Source: BACL27 sp947488385 (GTDB lineage: Bacteria > Actinomycetota > Acidimicrobiia > Acidimicrobiales > Ilumatobacteraceae). From it: 64,000 bases of DNA. The stretch is taken from NCBI GenBank assembly GCA_964203655.1, contig CAXNMJ010000004.1, positions 141,917 to 205,916 on the forward strand, given 5' to 3'. The notes beneath the pieces were generated by a model. That model did no database searches. It was given only the letters and a program-made list of their open reading frames with translations, and was not told the DNA's origin. Position 1 is the stretch's first letter, and the number at the start of each line of letters is the position of its first letter. This document shows, in pieces, positions 1-8,957 of this stretch. The position numbers and the translations under genes were made by a program.

Positions 1-158
1 CCACTAGTTTGAGCAAGAGTTCTGGGACAATGACGCAATATGAATTGACCAAGGATGAAGACGATGGTGAAATCGCAACGCCTCCGACTGATACGCAAGA
101 AGAGAATCAACCAGAAGCCGCACCAGGATCGTTGAACCCACTGGATGACATTTCATAA
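1..158 (+). CDS. C-terminal tail of a protein upstream of tatC, probably TatA/TatB (partial)
   Basis: The frame whose codons start at base 3 is open from the window edge to the TAA at 156-158 and encodes about 51 residues of an acidic, Thr/Gln/Pro-rich tail ending DDIS. Its stop overlaps the tatC start by one base (TAATG), so the two genes are translationally coupled. A soluble acidic tail directly before tatC is what the C-terminus of an actinobacterial TatA or TatB looks like, but the diagnostic membrane helix lies outside the window. The identity is therefore inferred from position only. Confidence 0.5.
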   Translation, partial: TSLSKSSGTMTQYELTKDEDDGEIATPPTDTQEENQPEAAPGSLNPLDDIS

Positions 159-931
159 TGGGCTTTAGATCTTCAACTTCTGAAACCGCTGCGATGTCGC
201 TGGGTGATCATCTCGCCGAGTTACGAATGCGTTTGATTCGCTCAATCATTGCTGTCGCGTTAGGTGCAGCGATGATTTTGGCTTTTTACGATCCGGTACT
301 ACGTTTTTTGACTCGTCCATATCGAGACCTCTGTGGGAATCGACCTGACTTTAATTGTGATGGTTCGCTTTTTGCGCTTGGACCTCTAGATGGTTTGACT
401 GCACGAATGAAGATTGCCGGCTACGGCGGACTTGTTATCGCGTTGCCAATCGTGCTTTGGCAAATTTGGCGCTTCGTTGTGCCTGCACTGAGCAAGAAAG
501 AAAAGAAATACACAATTCCATTTATTGGCTCATCTGTGATTCTCTTTGTCGGGGGTTGCGCACTTGCATACTGGACACTTTCGAGAGCTCTTGAGTTTTT
601 GATTTCTTGGTCGGGCACCGAAGTTAACCAGGCGTTTCAAATAACTAAGTATGTAAGCCTCGTCATTTTGATGGTTTTGGCGTTTGGCGTCGGCTTTCTC
701 ACGCCGTTATTAATCGTTTTCTTGCAGTTAGTCGGAGTGCTGACGCCCCGCACCTTGTTGAAACAATGGCGCATTGCGATTGTTTCGATTTTTTTTGTTG
801 CAGCAGTGATAACCCCAAGCGGCGACCCAATAACGCTTTTGGCACTTGGGTTGCCTTTGACCGTTTTGTATTTCGTCGCAATTCTGGTCGGTTTCCTCGC
901 GACTCGTAAACGTGCACGCAACTCTGAATAA
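158..931 (+). CDS. tatC: Sec-independent protein translocase TatC
   Basis: TatC is the membrane receptor of the twin-arginine pathway, which exports folded proteins across the cytoplasmic membrane. The 257-residue product has the family N-terminal signature (MSLGDHLAELRMRL, from residue 13) before the first membrane helix, a hydrophilic loop around residues 50-75, and six hydrophobic segments, as expected. The length matches the family. I chose the ATG at 158 because it overlaps the upstream stop by one base; the ATG at 194 (residue 13) would also give a normal TatC. The HelY-like helicase follows 17 bases later on the same strand. Confidence 0.95.
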   Translation: MGFRSSTSETAAMSLGDHLAELRMRLIRSIIAVALGAAMILAFYDPVLRFLTRPYRDLCGNRPDFNCDGSLFALGPLDGLTARMKIAGYGGLVIALPIVLWQIWRFVVPALSKKEKKYTIPFIGSSVILFVGGCALAYWTLSRALEFLISWSGTEVNQAFQITKYVSLVILMVLAFGVGFLTPLLIVFLQLVGVLTPRTLLKQWRIAIVSIFFVAAVITPSGDPITLLALGLPLTVLYFVAILVGFLATRKRARNSE

Positions 932-948
932 TCGTCACGGCTGATTTG

Positions 949-3561
949 ATGCCTCGGCCAAGTCGCGAGTCTTTGATCGCACGTTACGACTTTGCGATTG
1001 ACCAATTTCAAGTCGATGCGCTAGATGCACTTGATCGTGGCGACTCAGTTTTGGTGGCCGCACCAACCGGATCGGGAAAGACGCTTGTAGCCGAATATGC
1101 AATCGAAGCGGCAAGACAACAAGGGCAGCGCGCTTTTTATACGGCACCTATCAAGGCACTTTCAAATCAAAAATTCAACGACCTAGTTGCTCACTACGGC
1201 AAAAAAGATGTGGGACTTTTAACTGGCGACAACAGCATTAACACCAACGCGCCGATAATGGTGATGACGACTGAGGTGTTGCGCAACATGATTTATGCGC
1301 GATCAGAGGCTCTTGACGGTCTTGCTGTTGTGGTTCTAGATGAAGTGCATTTTCTTCAGGACGCATATCGCGGCCCAGTGTGGGAAGAAGTGATTATTCA
1401 CCTTGATCCAAATGTTCAGCTGGTTTGTCTTTCGGCGACTGTGTCAAATGCGTCTGAAGTTACTGAATGGCTAAGCACTGTCCGTGGACGAACAGTACCG
1501 ATTGTCGAGGAGAAGCGTCCAGTTGAATTGACGAACCATTTTGTTGTTGGAGATTCATCGTCACACCAAGTCAAAATGTTTGAGACCGTGGTCAACGGTG
1601 CGCCTAACCCAGAGGTGGCAAAACTTGAACAACAGTCGACCCAGCGTGAAGTACGCACGAGCGGGGGGAATCGCAAGTCTTATCGCGATTCAGCACCCAG
1701 AAAACGCTCGAAGTTTTTTTCGCCGAACAGAGTTGAAGTCACAGATCTGTTGCAGCAACAAGATTTATTGCCGGCAATCGTCTTCATTTTTAGTCGTAAC
1801 CAATGCGACGAAGCGGCGGAGTCGTGCGTGCGAGCAGGTATACGACTTACGGATGCCGCTCAAAGAGATGAGATCGCAGAAATAATTGATGCGAGAGTAG
1901 AGATATTTTCTGACGATGACTTGGCGGCTCTTAACTTCTCAAAATTTGCGAATCAACTTGAATTTGGTATCGGTGCGCATCATGCAGGTCTGGTTCCGGC
2001 ATTCAAAGAAATCGTCGAAGAGTGCTTCATTCGAGGTCTCGTCAAATTGGTTTTCGCTACAGAGACTTTGGCCGTTGGTCTAAACATGCCTGCGAGAGCG
2101 GTGGTCATCGAGAAAATTACCAAATTCACAGGCGAACATCATCAACCTTTGAAGGCATCTGAATACACCCAGTTGACAGGGCGGGCGGGAAGAAGAGGAA
2201 TTGACACAGTCGGTCATGCGTTGGTTTTATGGAATCAATTTGTTGGCTTTGACCAAGTCGCTGCTCTTGCACTGAGTAGATCATTTCGTCTTGTTTCGGC
2301 CTTTAGACCGACCTACAACATGGCAGCAAACCTCATTCAAACTCATTCTCGCCAAGAAGCCCACCACTTACTGAATCTCTCATTTGCGCAATTTCAAAGT
2401 GGGCGAGATGTCGTGGAGATTCAAGCAAGAATTGCGCGTCGAAGCAAAGAGCGCGACCGACTGCGTGAACAAGCAAAAAGTAGCTACGGCGACATCGACG
2501 ATTTTAGAAAGGCATATCAATCCGAACCCGACGCTACGCAAATCGAACAAGCACTAAGTGTTTTAAAGCTCGGTGACATGGTTAGTTTGCCCAAGCAGGG
2601 TCGTGAAAGTAAGGCAGCGGTAATTGCGACCGCCAAACGTGCAAGTGGAACGAAGATAACAATCGTTACGGCGAATCGAGCAGTGTTGAATTTGCAGGCT
2701 GGCGACTTTGACACACCACCACAAAAGGTTGGTTACATCAAGTTGCCTGAGCAGTTTCCTTTGACCAGCCCAAGATTTGTAAAAGAAGTGGCGCTACGGG
2801 TGCAACGCACAAAAATCAATGCCGGAACGAGAGCCAGTGGTGGTCAAGGCCACGTAGAGCGGGACCACCCAGTAACTAATGATCCTGAACTGAAGCGAAA
2901 ACTTATTGCCGCAAAGTCTGCCGACCGAATTGACGGTGAGTTGCGATCAATGGAAGACCGAATTGAGAAATCAGTTCAGTCGGTGAGCGCAAAATTTGAC
3001 GATTTGGTTCGACTGATGGAACGACGAGGCTATGTTTCGAAGTGGACATTGACTGAGCAGGGAAAATCACTGGCAAAAATCTTTCACGAGCTTGATCTCG
3101 TGATAGCCGAATCGCTCGCCAATGGACTTTTTGATGGCCTTACACCGGCCGAACTTGCATCGCTATTGAGTTCATTCGTATACGAATTTCGTCGCGCCGA
3201 AGAGCCGCCTAAACCACGCGTGCCCAAGTCGTTGCAGTCTCAGTGGAAGTCAATGAAGGATTTGAGCGACAAGATTGGTCGAGACGAAGAAGCCACAGGA
3301 GTTGCCGCGCATCGCTCTCTTGATGCCGGACTGATGGAGATCACATTCGAGTGGGCGAGCGGAAGCGAGTTAATCGACATTCTTAGCGACGACTTAACGG
3401 CCGGTGACTTTGTGCGCACGATGAAGCAACTTGTTGACCTGCTTCGTCAACTCGCTTTGATTGCACCGAGTACCCAGACCAGACAATGCGCTGAACAGGC
3501 TGCGCAGTCAATCTTGCGAGGTGTAGTTGCGGCATCACAGGGATCTTCGGTGACTAGCTGA
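949..3561 (+). CDS. helY: Ski2/Mtr4-like DEVH-box RNA helicase (HelY family)
   Basis: A superfamily 2 helicase that unwinds RNA with ATP. Visible motifs are Walker A APTGSGKT near residue 38, the TAPIKALSNQK motif, DEVH near residue 130, SAT, the FATETLAVGLNMPAR motif and motif VI QLTGRAGRRGID near residue 415. The C-terminal half matches the Ski2-like/DSHCT region in length. About 870 residues is usual for mycobacterial HelY. ATG 949 is taken as start; a TTG directly before it (946) is an alternative. Its stop overlaps the next start (TGATG), so it is probably cotranscribed with the DAGK-like gene. Confidence 0.9.
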   Translation: MPRPSRESLIARYDFAIDQFQVDALDALDRGDSVLVAAPTGSGKTLVAEYAIEAARQQGQRAFYTAPIKALSNQKFNDLVAHYGKKDVGLLTGDNSINTNAPIMVMTTEVLRNMIYARSEALDGLAVVVLDEVHFLQDAYRGPVWEEVIIHLDPNVQLVCLSATVSNASEVTEWLSTVRGRTVPIVEEKRPVELTNHFVVGDSSSHQVKMFETVVNGAPNPEVAKLEQQSTQREVRTSGGNRKSYRDSAPRKRSKFFSPNRVEVTDLLQQQDLLPAIVFIFSRNQCDEAAESCVRAGIRLTDAAQRDEIAEIIDARVEIFSDDDLAALNFSKFANQLEFGIGAHHAGLVPAFKEIVEECFIRGLVKLVFATETLAVGLNMPARAVVIEKITKFTGEHHQPLKASEYTQLTGRAGRRGIDTVGHALVLWNQFVGFDQVAALALSRSFRLVSAFRPTYNMAANLIQTHSRQEAHHLLNLSFAQFQSGRDVVEIQARIARRSKERDRLREQAKSSYGDIDDFRKAYQSEPDATQIEQALSVLKLGDMVSLPKQGRESKAAVIATAKRASGTKITIVTANRAVLNLQAGDFDTPPQKVGYIKLPEQFPLTSPRFVKEVALRVQRTKINAGTRASGGQGHVERDHPVTNDPELKRKLIAAKSADRIDGELRSMEDRIEKSVQSVSAKFDDLVRLMERRGYVSKWTLTEQGKSLAKIFHELDLVIAESLANGLFDGLTPAELASLLSSFVYEFRRAEEPPKPRVPKSLQSQWKSMKDLSDKIGRDEEATGVAAHRSLDAGLMEITFEWASGSELIDILSDDLTAGDFVRTMKQLVDLLRQLALIAPSTQTRQCAEQAAQSILRGVVAASQGSSVTS

Positions 3562-4187
3562 TGACGATTCGTAAAGGTAAAGATTGGGGCGAGCAAGTTG
3601 AGGCGCCAACTGATTTGCTCGTGTTCGCAGATGACCCATCGGCCAATGCTTATCTCAACGAAGTTTTCGCAAATGGCAACATGGCATCACCAATTGCGGT
3701 TTTAAAATCGAATTTGGCCAGAACCCTCGGGCTTAGCGGCGCAACAATAAACGAAACGAACATGCTGCATACAAAGTTTGACCTAGTTGAAGTTAACTAT
3801 GTCTCGGTTTCTGCAGTAACTGAAAAGATGCATTTTTTGGGAAATGCAGTCATTAGAAATGGTTGGTTGCGTGGTGCAATAACTGGTGTCTTCAATTCGT
3901 CGTTCATCGGAAGTTGGGATTGTGCACCGAAAGCCCACCCCAATGACTCAAAATTAGACGTAGTGAGCATTGATCAATCAATGAATGTTCGACAAAGATT
4001 GACTGCCAAGCGACTCGTTAAATTGGGGTCTCATTTGCCGCATCCGAAAATCAGTTACAAACAAGCTGAAAGTTTTAAGATCGACCTCGAAGAACCGGCA
4101 CATCTATTTGTTGATTCGATAGATCTAGGAATGGTGAAACATTGCGACTTTCGCGTGATTTCTGACGCTGTAAGTCTCTATTGGTAA
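3561..4187 (+). CDS. DAGK/YegS-like C-terminal domain protein
   Basis: The 208-residue protein resembles the C-terminal beta-sandwich half of diacylglycerol/lipid kinases. It has a GNAVIRNGWLRG stretch where those enzymes have a glycine-rich GNG..YGGG segment, then a P-A-x-x-x-D-x-x-LDV-x-x-I stretch, and near the C-terminus VDSIDLG where kinases have a phosphoacceptor-site DGE. The N-terminal nucleotide-binding half with the GGDGT motif is not recognisable, and the final E is absent, so catalysis is doubtful. It overlaps the helicase by one base. The family call is my inference from pattern; it could be an unrelated family conserved next to HelY. Confidence 0.5.
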   Translation: MTIRKGKDWGEQVEAPTDLLVFADDPSANAYLNEVFANGNMASPIAVLKSNLARTLGLSGATINETNMLHTKFDLVEVNYVSVSAVTEKMHFLGNAVIRNGWLRGAITGVFNSSFIGSWDCAPKAHPNDSKLDVVSIDQSMNVRQRLTAKRLVKLGSHLPHPKISYKQAESFKIDLEEPAHLFVDSIDLGMVKHCDFRVISDAVSLYW

Positions 4188-4203
4188 GGATTAACCTAGA
4201 ACT

Positions 4204-5415
4204 ATGACGATTTCAAGCCAGAAAGTTTTGGAATTAAAGCAAAGTGTTTGTCAAGATATCGATGCGCGAGCAAATGATTTGGTGAGCATTAGTCATCAAC
4301 TTCACGCCAAACCAGAGACGAATTTCGAAGAACACTTCGCTCATCAGATTTTGACCGATTACATCGCTGACTCAAAAGTGAAAGTGACCCGCAAGGCTTA
4401 CGATCTCGACACTGCATTCGATGTTCGAATCAAAGGCGGAAGCGGACCAACAGTTGCCGTGCTGTGCGAGTATGACGCCCTGCCAGGAATTGGTCACGCG
4501 TGTGGACACAACATAATTGCAACGGCTGGTCTCGGTGCTGGGTTGGCATTGAGCGCAATCGCCGAGCAATGTGGTGGCAATTTAGTTTTAATGGGCACGC
4601 CAGCCGAAGAAGGCGGCGGTGGAAAAATTGAAATGGCGCGCAAGGGCGCGTTCGCGGGCATTGACGCGGCGATGATGATTCATCCCGCTGATGCCGACCT
4701 GGCGAGAATGAATGCGATAGCGATTCAGAATCTGTTTGTAAAATTTCACGGTCTTGCTGCGCACGCTGCTGTGTCGCCACACAAGGGAAAGAATGCACTT
4801 GACGCAGCCGTACTCGGTTACATGAATGTCGCAGCGTTGCGTCAACATATTTTGCCGACTGAACGGATTCACGGTATTTTCACAAATTCAGGCGAGAAGC
4901 CAAACATTGTGCCTCGTGAAACTGAAATGGATTGGTATGTGCGGTCACCGACAATTGAAACATTGCAACCGCTAAAAGAGCGTGTCGCCAAGTGTTTGGA
5001 GGGTGGCGCGATGGCTGCCGATTGCACAGTCACATTTGATTGGAAGAAAAACACTTTCGCCGATCTTGTCGACAACGTGCCGCTACTTGAAAGTTATATT
5101 CGCAACGCTTCGCAGTTTGGCCGAAAAATGACTTCAGAGTTTTTGCCTGGCACAGGAGGCGGTTCGACTGACATGGGCAACATCAGCTACCTCGTGCCGT
5201 CGATTCACCCAATGATGCAGGTGGCCCCAAGTGGCGTTTCGCTGCACAGCGCAGCCTTCGCCGACCATACAAAAGGCGAAGAGGCGAGCAAGGCGATTAT
5301 CGAAGGCGCAAAGATCATGGCAATGACAGCGATCGATATGTGGGCGTCGTCAAGTCTGCAAAATGAGGTCAAGGCTGCATTTGGCGATGGATACGTGCCC
5401 GAAGGCGTGCTTTAA
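4204..5415 (+). CDS. M20 family amidohydrolase/peptidase
   Basis: A zinc-dependent amide hydrolase of the M20 family, closest in layout to the aminobenzoyl-glutamate/aminoacylase (M20D-like) branch. Metal-site motifs are CEYDALPGIGHACGHN near residues 87-102 and TPAEEGGGG near residue 130. The dimerisation domain occupies about residues 180-290, and the C-terminal metal ligand is in the SLHSAAFADH stretch. The 403-residue length is normal and no signal peptide is seen, so the protein is cytoplasmic. An AAGGA ribosome site precedes the ATG. The substrate cannot be read from the sequence. Confidence 0.88.
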   Translation: MTISSQKVLELKQSVCQDIDARANDLVSISHQLHAKPETNFEEHFAHQILTDYIADSKVKVTRKAYDLDTAFDVRIKGGSGPTVAVLCEYDALPGIGHACGHNIIATAGLGAGLALSAIAEQCGGNLVLMGTPAEEGGGGKIEMARKGAFAGIDAAMMIHPADADLARMNAIAIQNLFVKFHGLAAHAAVSPHKGKNALDAAVLGYMNVAALRQHILPTERIHGIFTNSGEKPNIVPRETEMDWYVRSPTIETLQPLKERVAKCLEGGAMAADCTVTFDWKKNTFADLVDNVPLLESYIRNASQFGRKMTSEFLPGTGGGSTDMGNISYLVPSIHPMMQVAPSGVSLHSAAFADHTKGEEASKAIIEGAKIMAMTAIDMWASSSLQNEVKAAFGDGYVPEGVL

Positions 5416-5481
5416 GCGATTATTTAGCGACGTTTGAGCAATCCCGCATTCAAGCCAAAAGGAATCGTAAGATAACGCGCC

Positions 5482-7077
5482 GTGACGGTGTATGTACCAG
5501 AATCCTTTGAGGCCAACGAGCAAGAGATACTTCGCCGTTACTTCACGAACCTAGATGGTCCCGTTTTTGCGCTTGTAAATCTTCCTGAAGTTGTGAAGGG
5601 AGCCTTGTTCGCGCGTTACAGCCGTAGCGCCAAGAGTTTGCGCAGGCTTTTCTTGGATGAATTTGTCAGCGATCTAGATCTCAGCGGTGATAAATCAGTC
5701 GACGCCACGATTGGTCTCGATCGCGCAGAAAGTCTTTACGAGAAGATCTTTGTCGAATACGGCGACGACAGCGTGGCACAACTTGGTGGAGTTCATCTCG
5801 CGTGCGAGCAAGCATCAAATTTACTGACAAAAATTCTTGAACGTGGCCGACTAATGAGCTACCTCGAGCAAAGTACGAGATACATCAATTATGACGCTCG
5901 ACTTGGAGGCCGTTATCGGTTTTATCGAGATGCCGACATTTTGAATGGGCCATTCGGTACTAGGTATGTCGGAGATATGGACAGAATGTTTGATTCATAC
6001 TCGACGATGGTTGAGTCGGTGACTGAGCATGTTCGTAAAACCGTAAAGCGCGAATCAAATGTCTCGGACTTTGTGTTCAAGCAGGCAACGCGAGCCAAAG
6101 CGTTGGACGCAGTTCGTGGCGTATTACCAGCAGCGTCTCTTTCAAATCTCGGCATATACGGAACAGGGCAAGGTTACGAAGCGCTGTTGTTGCGAATGCG
6201 TGGACATCACTTGCCTGAGGCGAGACTCTACGCCGATCTGATGCTGACTGAGTTGCGAAAAGTTGTGCCGAGTTTCTTGCGACGTGTTGACGTTGCAGAT
6301 CGTGGCGGAAGATGGACAGAATATTTGGCTGAGCGTGAACAACAGACGATCGAACTTGTTGATGAATATTTTGGTGCATTAGACCCGCAAGAAGCACAAG
6401 AAGTTATCTTGACTGATTTTGACCCAGATGGCGAAGACAAACTTTTAGCGGCGATTTGTTACTCAAGTTCGCATCTTCCAGAGCATCAACTGCTTAAAGA
6501 GGTTCGCGAATTGAGCCATGATCAAAAAGTTGCCTTGATTCGTGCTTATGTTGGTCAGCGAGAGAATCGACGACATAAACCTGGTCGTGCTTTTGAGAGA
6601 GTTGACTATCGATTTGACGTCTTGGGTGACTACGGTGCTTTCAGGGATTTGCAGAGGCATCGATTGCTGACAATCGAATGGCAGAAGCTGACGCCGCACC
6701 ACGGGTTTGTGCGCCCAGAACTCGTAGCCGAGGCGGGTCTTGGCGATCAATTCGACGAGGCGATGCAACGCTCGAGTTCTCTCTACGACGCATTGCTAAC
6801 TGATTACCCGAACCAGGCGCCTTATGCCGTGTCAATGGCCTACAGATTGAGATACGTGATGCAGTTCAATGCTCGCGAAGCGATACATATGCTCGAATTG
6901 CGATCTTCCCCTCAGGGTCATCCGTCATATCGTCGAGTTGCTATTGAGATGCACCGGTTAATAGGGCAGCAGGCGGGCCACAAGGCTGTTGCGGAGGCGA
7001 TGACCCACATTGTTAAAGAGGCTCCAGAGCTTGAACGTTTGGATTCTGAGCGACGAGCCGAGGCAAAGCGCAAATGA
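5482..7077 (+). CDS. Long ThyX-like protein (FAD-dependent thymidylate synthase family)
   Basis: Classical ThyX is about 220-250 residues; this protein has 531 and appears to contain two ThyX-like halves. The first half has R121-G-R123-x2-S126-x2-E129-x-S131-x-R133-Y134, which fits the ThyX signature RHRxxSxNExSxRY except H to G and N to L. The second half has QRHR near residue 391 followed by LLTIEW, keeping RHR but losing the Ser/Glu/Arg-Tyr part. Such long two-domain proteins exist in Actinobacteria. Whether it methylates dUMP is uncertain. The start is the GTG at 5482, and no close upstream gene suggests an operon. Confidence 0.75.
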   Translation: MTVYVPESFEANEQEILRRYFTNLDGPVFALVNLPEVVKGALFARYSRSAKSLRRLFLDEFVSDLDLSGDKSVDATIGLDRAESLYEKIFVEYGDDSVAQLGGVHLACEQASNLLTKILERGRLMSYLEQSTRYINYDARLGGRYRFYRDADILNGPFGTRYVGDMDRMFDSYSTMVESVTEHVRKTVKRESNVSDFVFKQATRAKALDAVRGVLPAASLSNLGIYGTGQGYEALLLRMRGHHLPEARLYADLMLTELRKVVPSFLRRVDVADRGGRWTEYLAEREQQTIELVDEYFGALDPQEAQEVILTDFDPDGEDKLLAAICYSSSHLPEHQLLKEVRELSHDQKVALIRAYVGQRENRRHKPGRAFERVDYRFDVLGDYGAFRDLQRHRLLTIEWQKLTPHHGFVRPELVAEAGLGDQFDEAMQRSSSLYDALLTDYPNQAPYAVSMAYRLRYVMQFNAREAIHMLELRSSPQGHPSYRRVAIEMHRLIGQQAGHKAVAEAMTHIVKEAPELERLDSERRAEAKRK

Positions 7078-7158
7078 GCGGGGTCTTGCCGATTTGGAGT
7101 TATGGCCTTAGATATCCGATACTATGCGCGCTTCAAATGAAATCAACAACAGGACAAC

Positions 7159-7656
7159 ATGGCTGACGAAGAAGAGATTGAAGTCGAAGGACCCGAAGAC
7201 ATCGTTGGCGACGGCGTAGAACCGGACGATCTCGTAGAGGTCGACGTTGACATCGACCCCGAAGATTTAATCGACGCCGAGGATGAGCTTGAAGCCGACC
7301 CAGATGCATTAGTTATTGATCCGCTGATAACCGATGAAGGCTCAACGATCGCACCTACCGATGCGACTAAGTCAAAGTCAGGCGATGACGATGATGATGA
7401 CGATGACCTGCGCACCGAAGATGATGTTGAGGCCGATCTCTCTTCGATTTTGCAAGAGAAACTTTCGTCACCTCAAGAAACCGCACCTGAAGAAGAGGAA
7501 GAAGTTGTTGGTGACGACCGAACCGATGGCGTTGAACGTTTGCAACCTCGTCGTGCTGATGAAACTCAATGCACTCACTGTTTCTTGCTTGTTCGACAGA
7601 ATGCACCGGGCTGCCCTGTTGAAGACGATGCGTGTCCATTGTTCAAGACGAGCTAG
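7159..7656 (+). CDS. Acidic DUF4193-type protein
   Basis: A 165-residue, extremely acidic protein with an Asp run near residue 75-82. The C-terminus carries four cysteines (C138, C141, C152, C159) in CTHCFLLVRQNAPGC, resembling the small actinobacterial DUF4193 proteins, which end in a CxxC...C metal-site-like module after an acidic region. It is longer than the usual roughly 100 residues because of the expanded acidic N-terminal half. The function of the family is unknown. The GNAT gene follows after eight bases, so they are probably cotranscribed. Confidence 0.7.
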   Translation: MADEEEIEVEGPEDIVGDGVEPDDLVEVDVDIDPEDLIDAEDELEADPDALVIDPLITDEGSTIAPTDATKSKSGDDDDDDDDLRTEDDVEADLSSILQEKLSSPQETAPEEEEEVVGDDRTDGVERLQPRRADETQCTHCFLLVRQNAPGCPVEDDACPLFKTS

Positions 7657-7664
7657 TCAAATAG

Positions 7665-8126
7665 ATGCAGATCTTTACGCGAAAAGGATCTGCAACTGAT
7701 TCTGAAGTATTGCAGGCGCTCGAACTTGAGGCCCGTTCAAATCTTGACACCTTTCGAGGTGGAAGCCGCATGGGTGACGAACTGGTGCTTCTGGGCGAAA
7801 ACTGGTCTCGCGAGATCAATAACTCTCAAGTAGTTGTTTTCGTGGGTGGAGTCGACAAAATTGTGATGGGCTATTTATTAGCAAGAACGGGCACTGCAAA
7901 GTCTGGTGCAATTGCGACCATTGAACAAGTCTTCGTAACGAAAGATGCTCGCAATTTTGGGATTGGCGACGCATTGATCACGTCGACAATTGAATGGGCG
8001 AGGGGTGAATCACTTGTTGCGTTAGACGGTGTCGCCCTTCCAGGTGATCGTGAAACTAAAAATCTTTACGAACGCTCTGGTTTGGTCGCCCGATTGATAA
8101 CGGTGACAACTGATTTGCAAAACTAG
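7665..8126 (+). CDS. GNAT family N-acetyltransferase
   Basis: The 153-residue protein has the GNAT core: the VEQVFV-type strand (IATIEQVFVTKDARNFGIGDALI, shown in part) with the acetyl-CoA-binding loop ARNFGIGDAL near residues 95-104, followed by the C-terminal NLYERSGL motif that closes many GNAT proteins. It probably transfers an acetyl group from acetyl-CoA to an amine; the substrate is unknown. It lies eight bases after the DUF4193 gene and ends 27 bases before the convergent enoyl-CoA hydratase gene. Confidence 0.85.
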   Translation: MQIFTRKGSATDSEVLQALELEARSNLDTFRGGSRMGDELVLLGENWSREINNSQVVVFVGGVDKIVMGYLLARTGTAKSGAIATIEQVFVTKDARNFGIGDALITSTIEWARGESLVALDGVALPGDRETKNLYERSGLVARLITVTTDLQN

Positions 8127-8133
8127 CAATAGC

Positions 8134-8159
8134 TAAAAACTTCGGACGAGAAGTTATTT
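8134..8159. terminator. Small hairpin between convergent genes, possible bidirectional terminator
   Basis: AACTTC (8138-8143) and GAAGTT (8150-8155) form a 6-bp stem with a 6-base loop, flanked by A-rich and ATTT sequence. It sits exactly between the convergent GNAT and enoyl-CoA hydratase genes. The stem is short, so this is a weak call. Confidence 0.3.
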
Positions 8160-8940
8160 GCCTTGCCAATTAGGCGGACGCTTTTCGATAAACGCCGTGA
8201 GACCTTCTTTGGTGTCTTCGGATGAGAGCACGGCACCGAATTCTTTATTGGTCATCTCGATTAACTTCTCATCGGTTTCATAGTCAGCGGCAAGAACAAT
8301 CTTTCGACTTGCCCAAACTGCGAGCGGAGCCGCTTTACAGACTCGATTTGCAAGATCAAGAGCACCATCGAGAGCCGTATTTGGTTCAACAACTTTGTTG
8401 ACCATGCCAAGTTCAAATGCACGCTGAGCAGAAAATGGTTCACCGGTGAGGATGGCTTCCATCGCAGCAGCACGACCGATTGCTCGAGGCAATCTAAACA
8501 ACCCACCCGCGCCGGCAATTAAGTTTCGGGTCGCTTCGGCCAAACCAAACGCTGAACGGCTAGTGGCAATAACCATGTCGCATGCAAGGACAAGTTCGCA
8601 ACCACCTGCTGTTGCCAAACCGTCAACAGCAGCAATCACTCGGTTTTTTACGCTCGCGATAAACGAAACCACCAAAGCCGCCACGCTTGGTATTCAACGC
8701 ACCAGCTTGACCAGAATTAATCGCCTTGAGATCTGCACCTGCACAAAAGACTGGTCGCTCTTGGCCAGCAGTATTAGCAGCGAGAATGCCAATCCAAACT
8801 TGCGGATCGCTTTCGAGTTGGTCGATCGCGGCTTCTAGATTGCTAGCGACGTCGCCATTAACAGCGTTACGCGCTTCGGGACGATTGAGAGTGATGATTG
8901 CGACTTTGCCGCGGACTTCATATTCAACGATGTTTGCCAT
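8154..8940 (-). CDS. Enoyl-CoA hydratase/isomerase, reading frame broken
   Basis: Crotonase-fold enzyme that hydrates enoyl-CoA, normally in beta-oxidation. The N-terminal part (8940 to about 8640) reads LNRPEARNAVN and FCAGADLKA, the first oxyanion-hole segment. The C-terminal part (to 8154) reads VIAAVDGLATAGGCELVLACD, the second. The halves lie in different frames. Deleting one A at 8640, between CCG and GTG on the coding strand, gives RERKKPVIAAVDG, the family consensus around KPVIAAV, so one base is extra. The rebuilt protein is about 261 residues, normal for the family. Whether the break is real or a sequencing error is unresolved. Confidence 0.88.
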
Positions 8941-8957
8941 AAGGCAAGGTTAATTGA

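Noticed and set aside
7143..7415. Serine-rich minus-strand frame
   Set aside because: It is the complement of the Asp/Glu-rich DUF4193 gene.
8644..8649. T6 run as the site of the enoyl-CoA hydratase frameshift
   Set aside because: The family motif KPVIAAVDG is recovered only by removing the base at 8640 outside the run.
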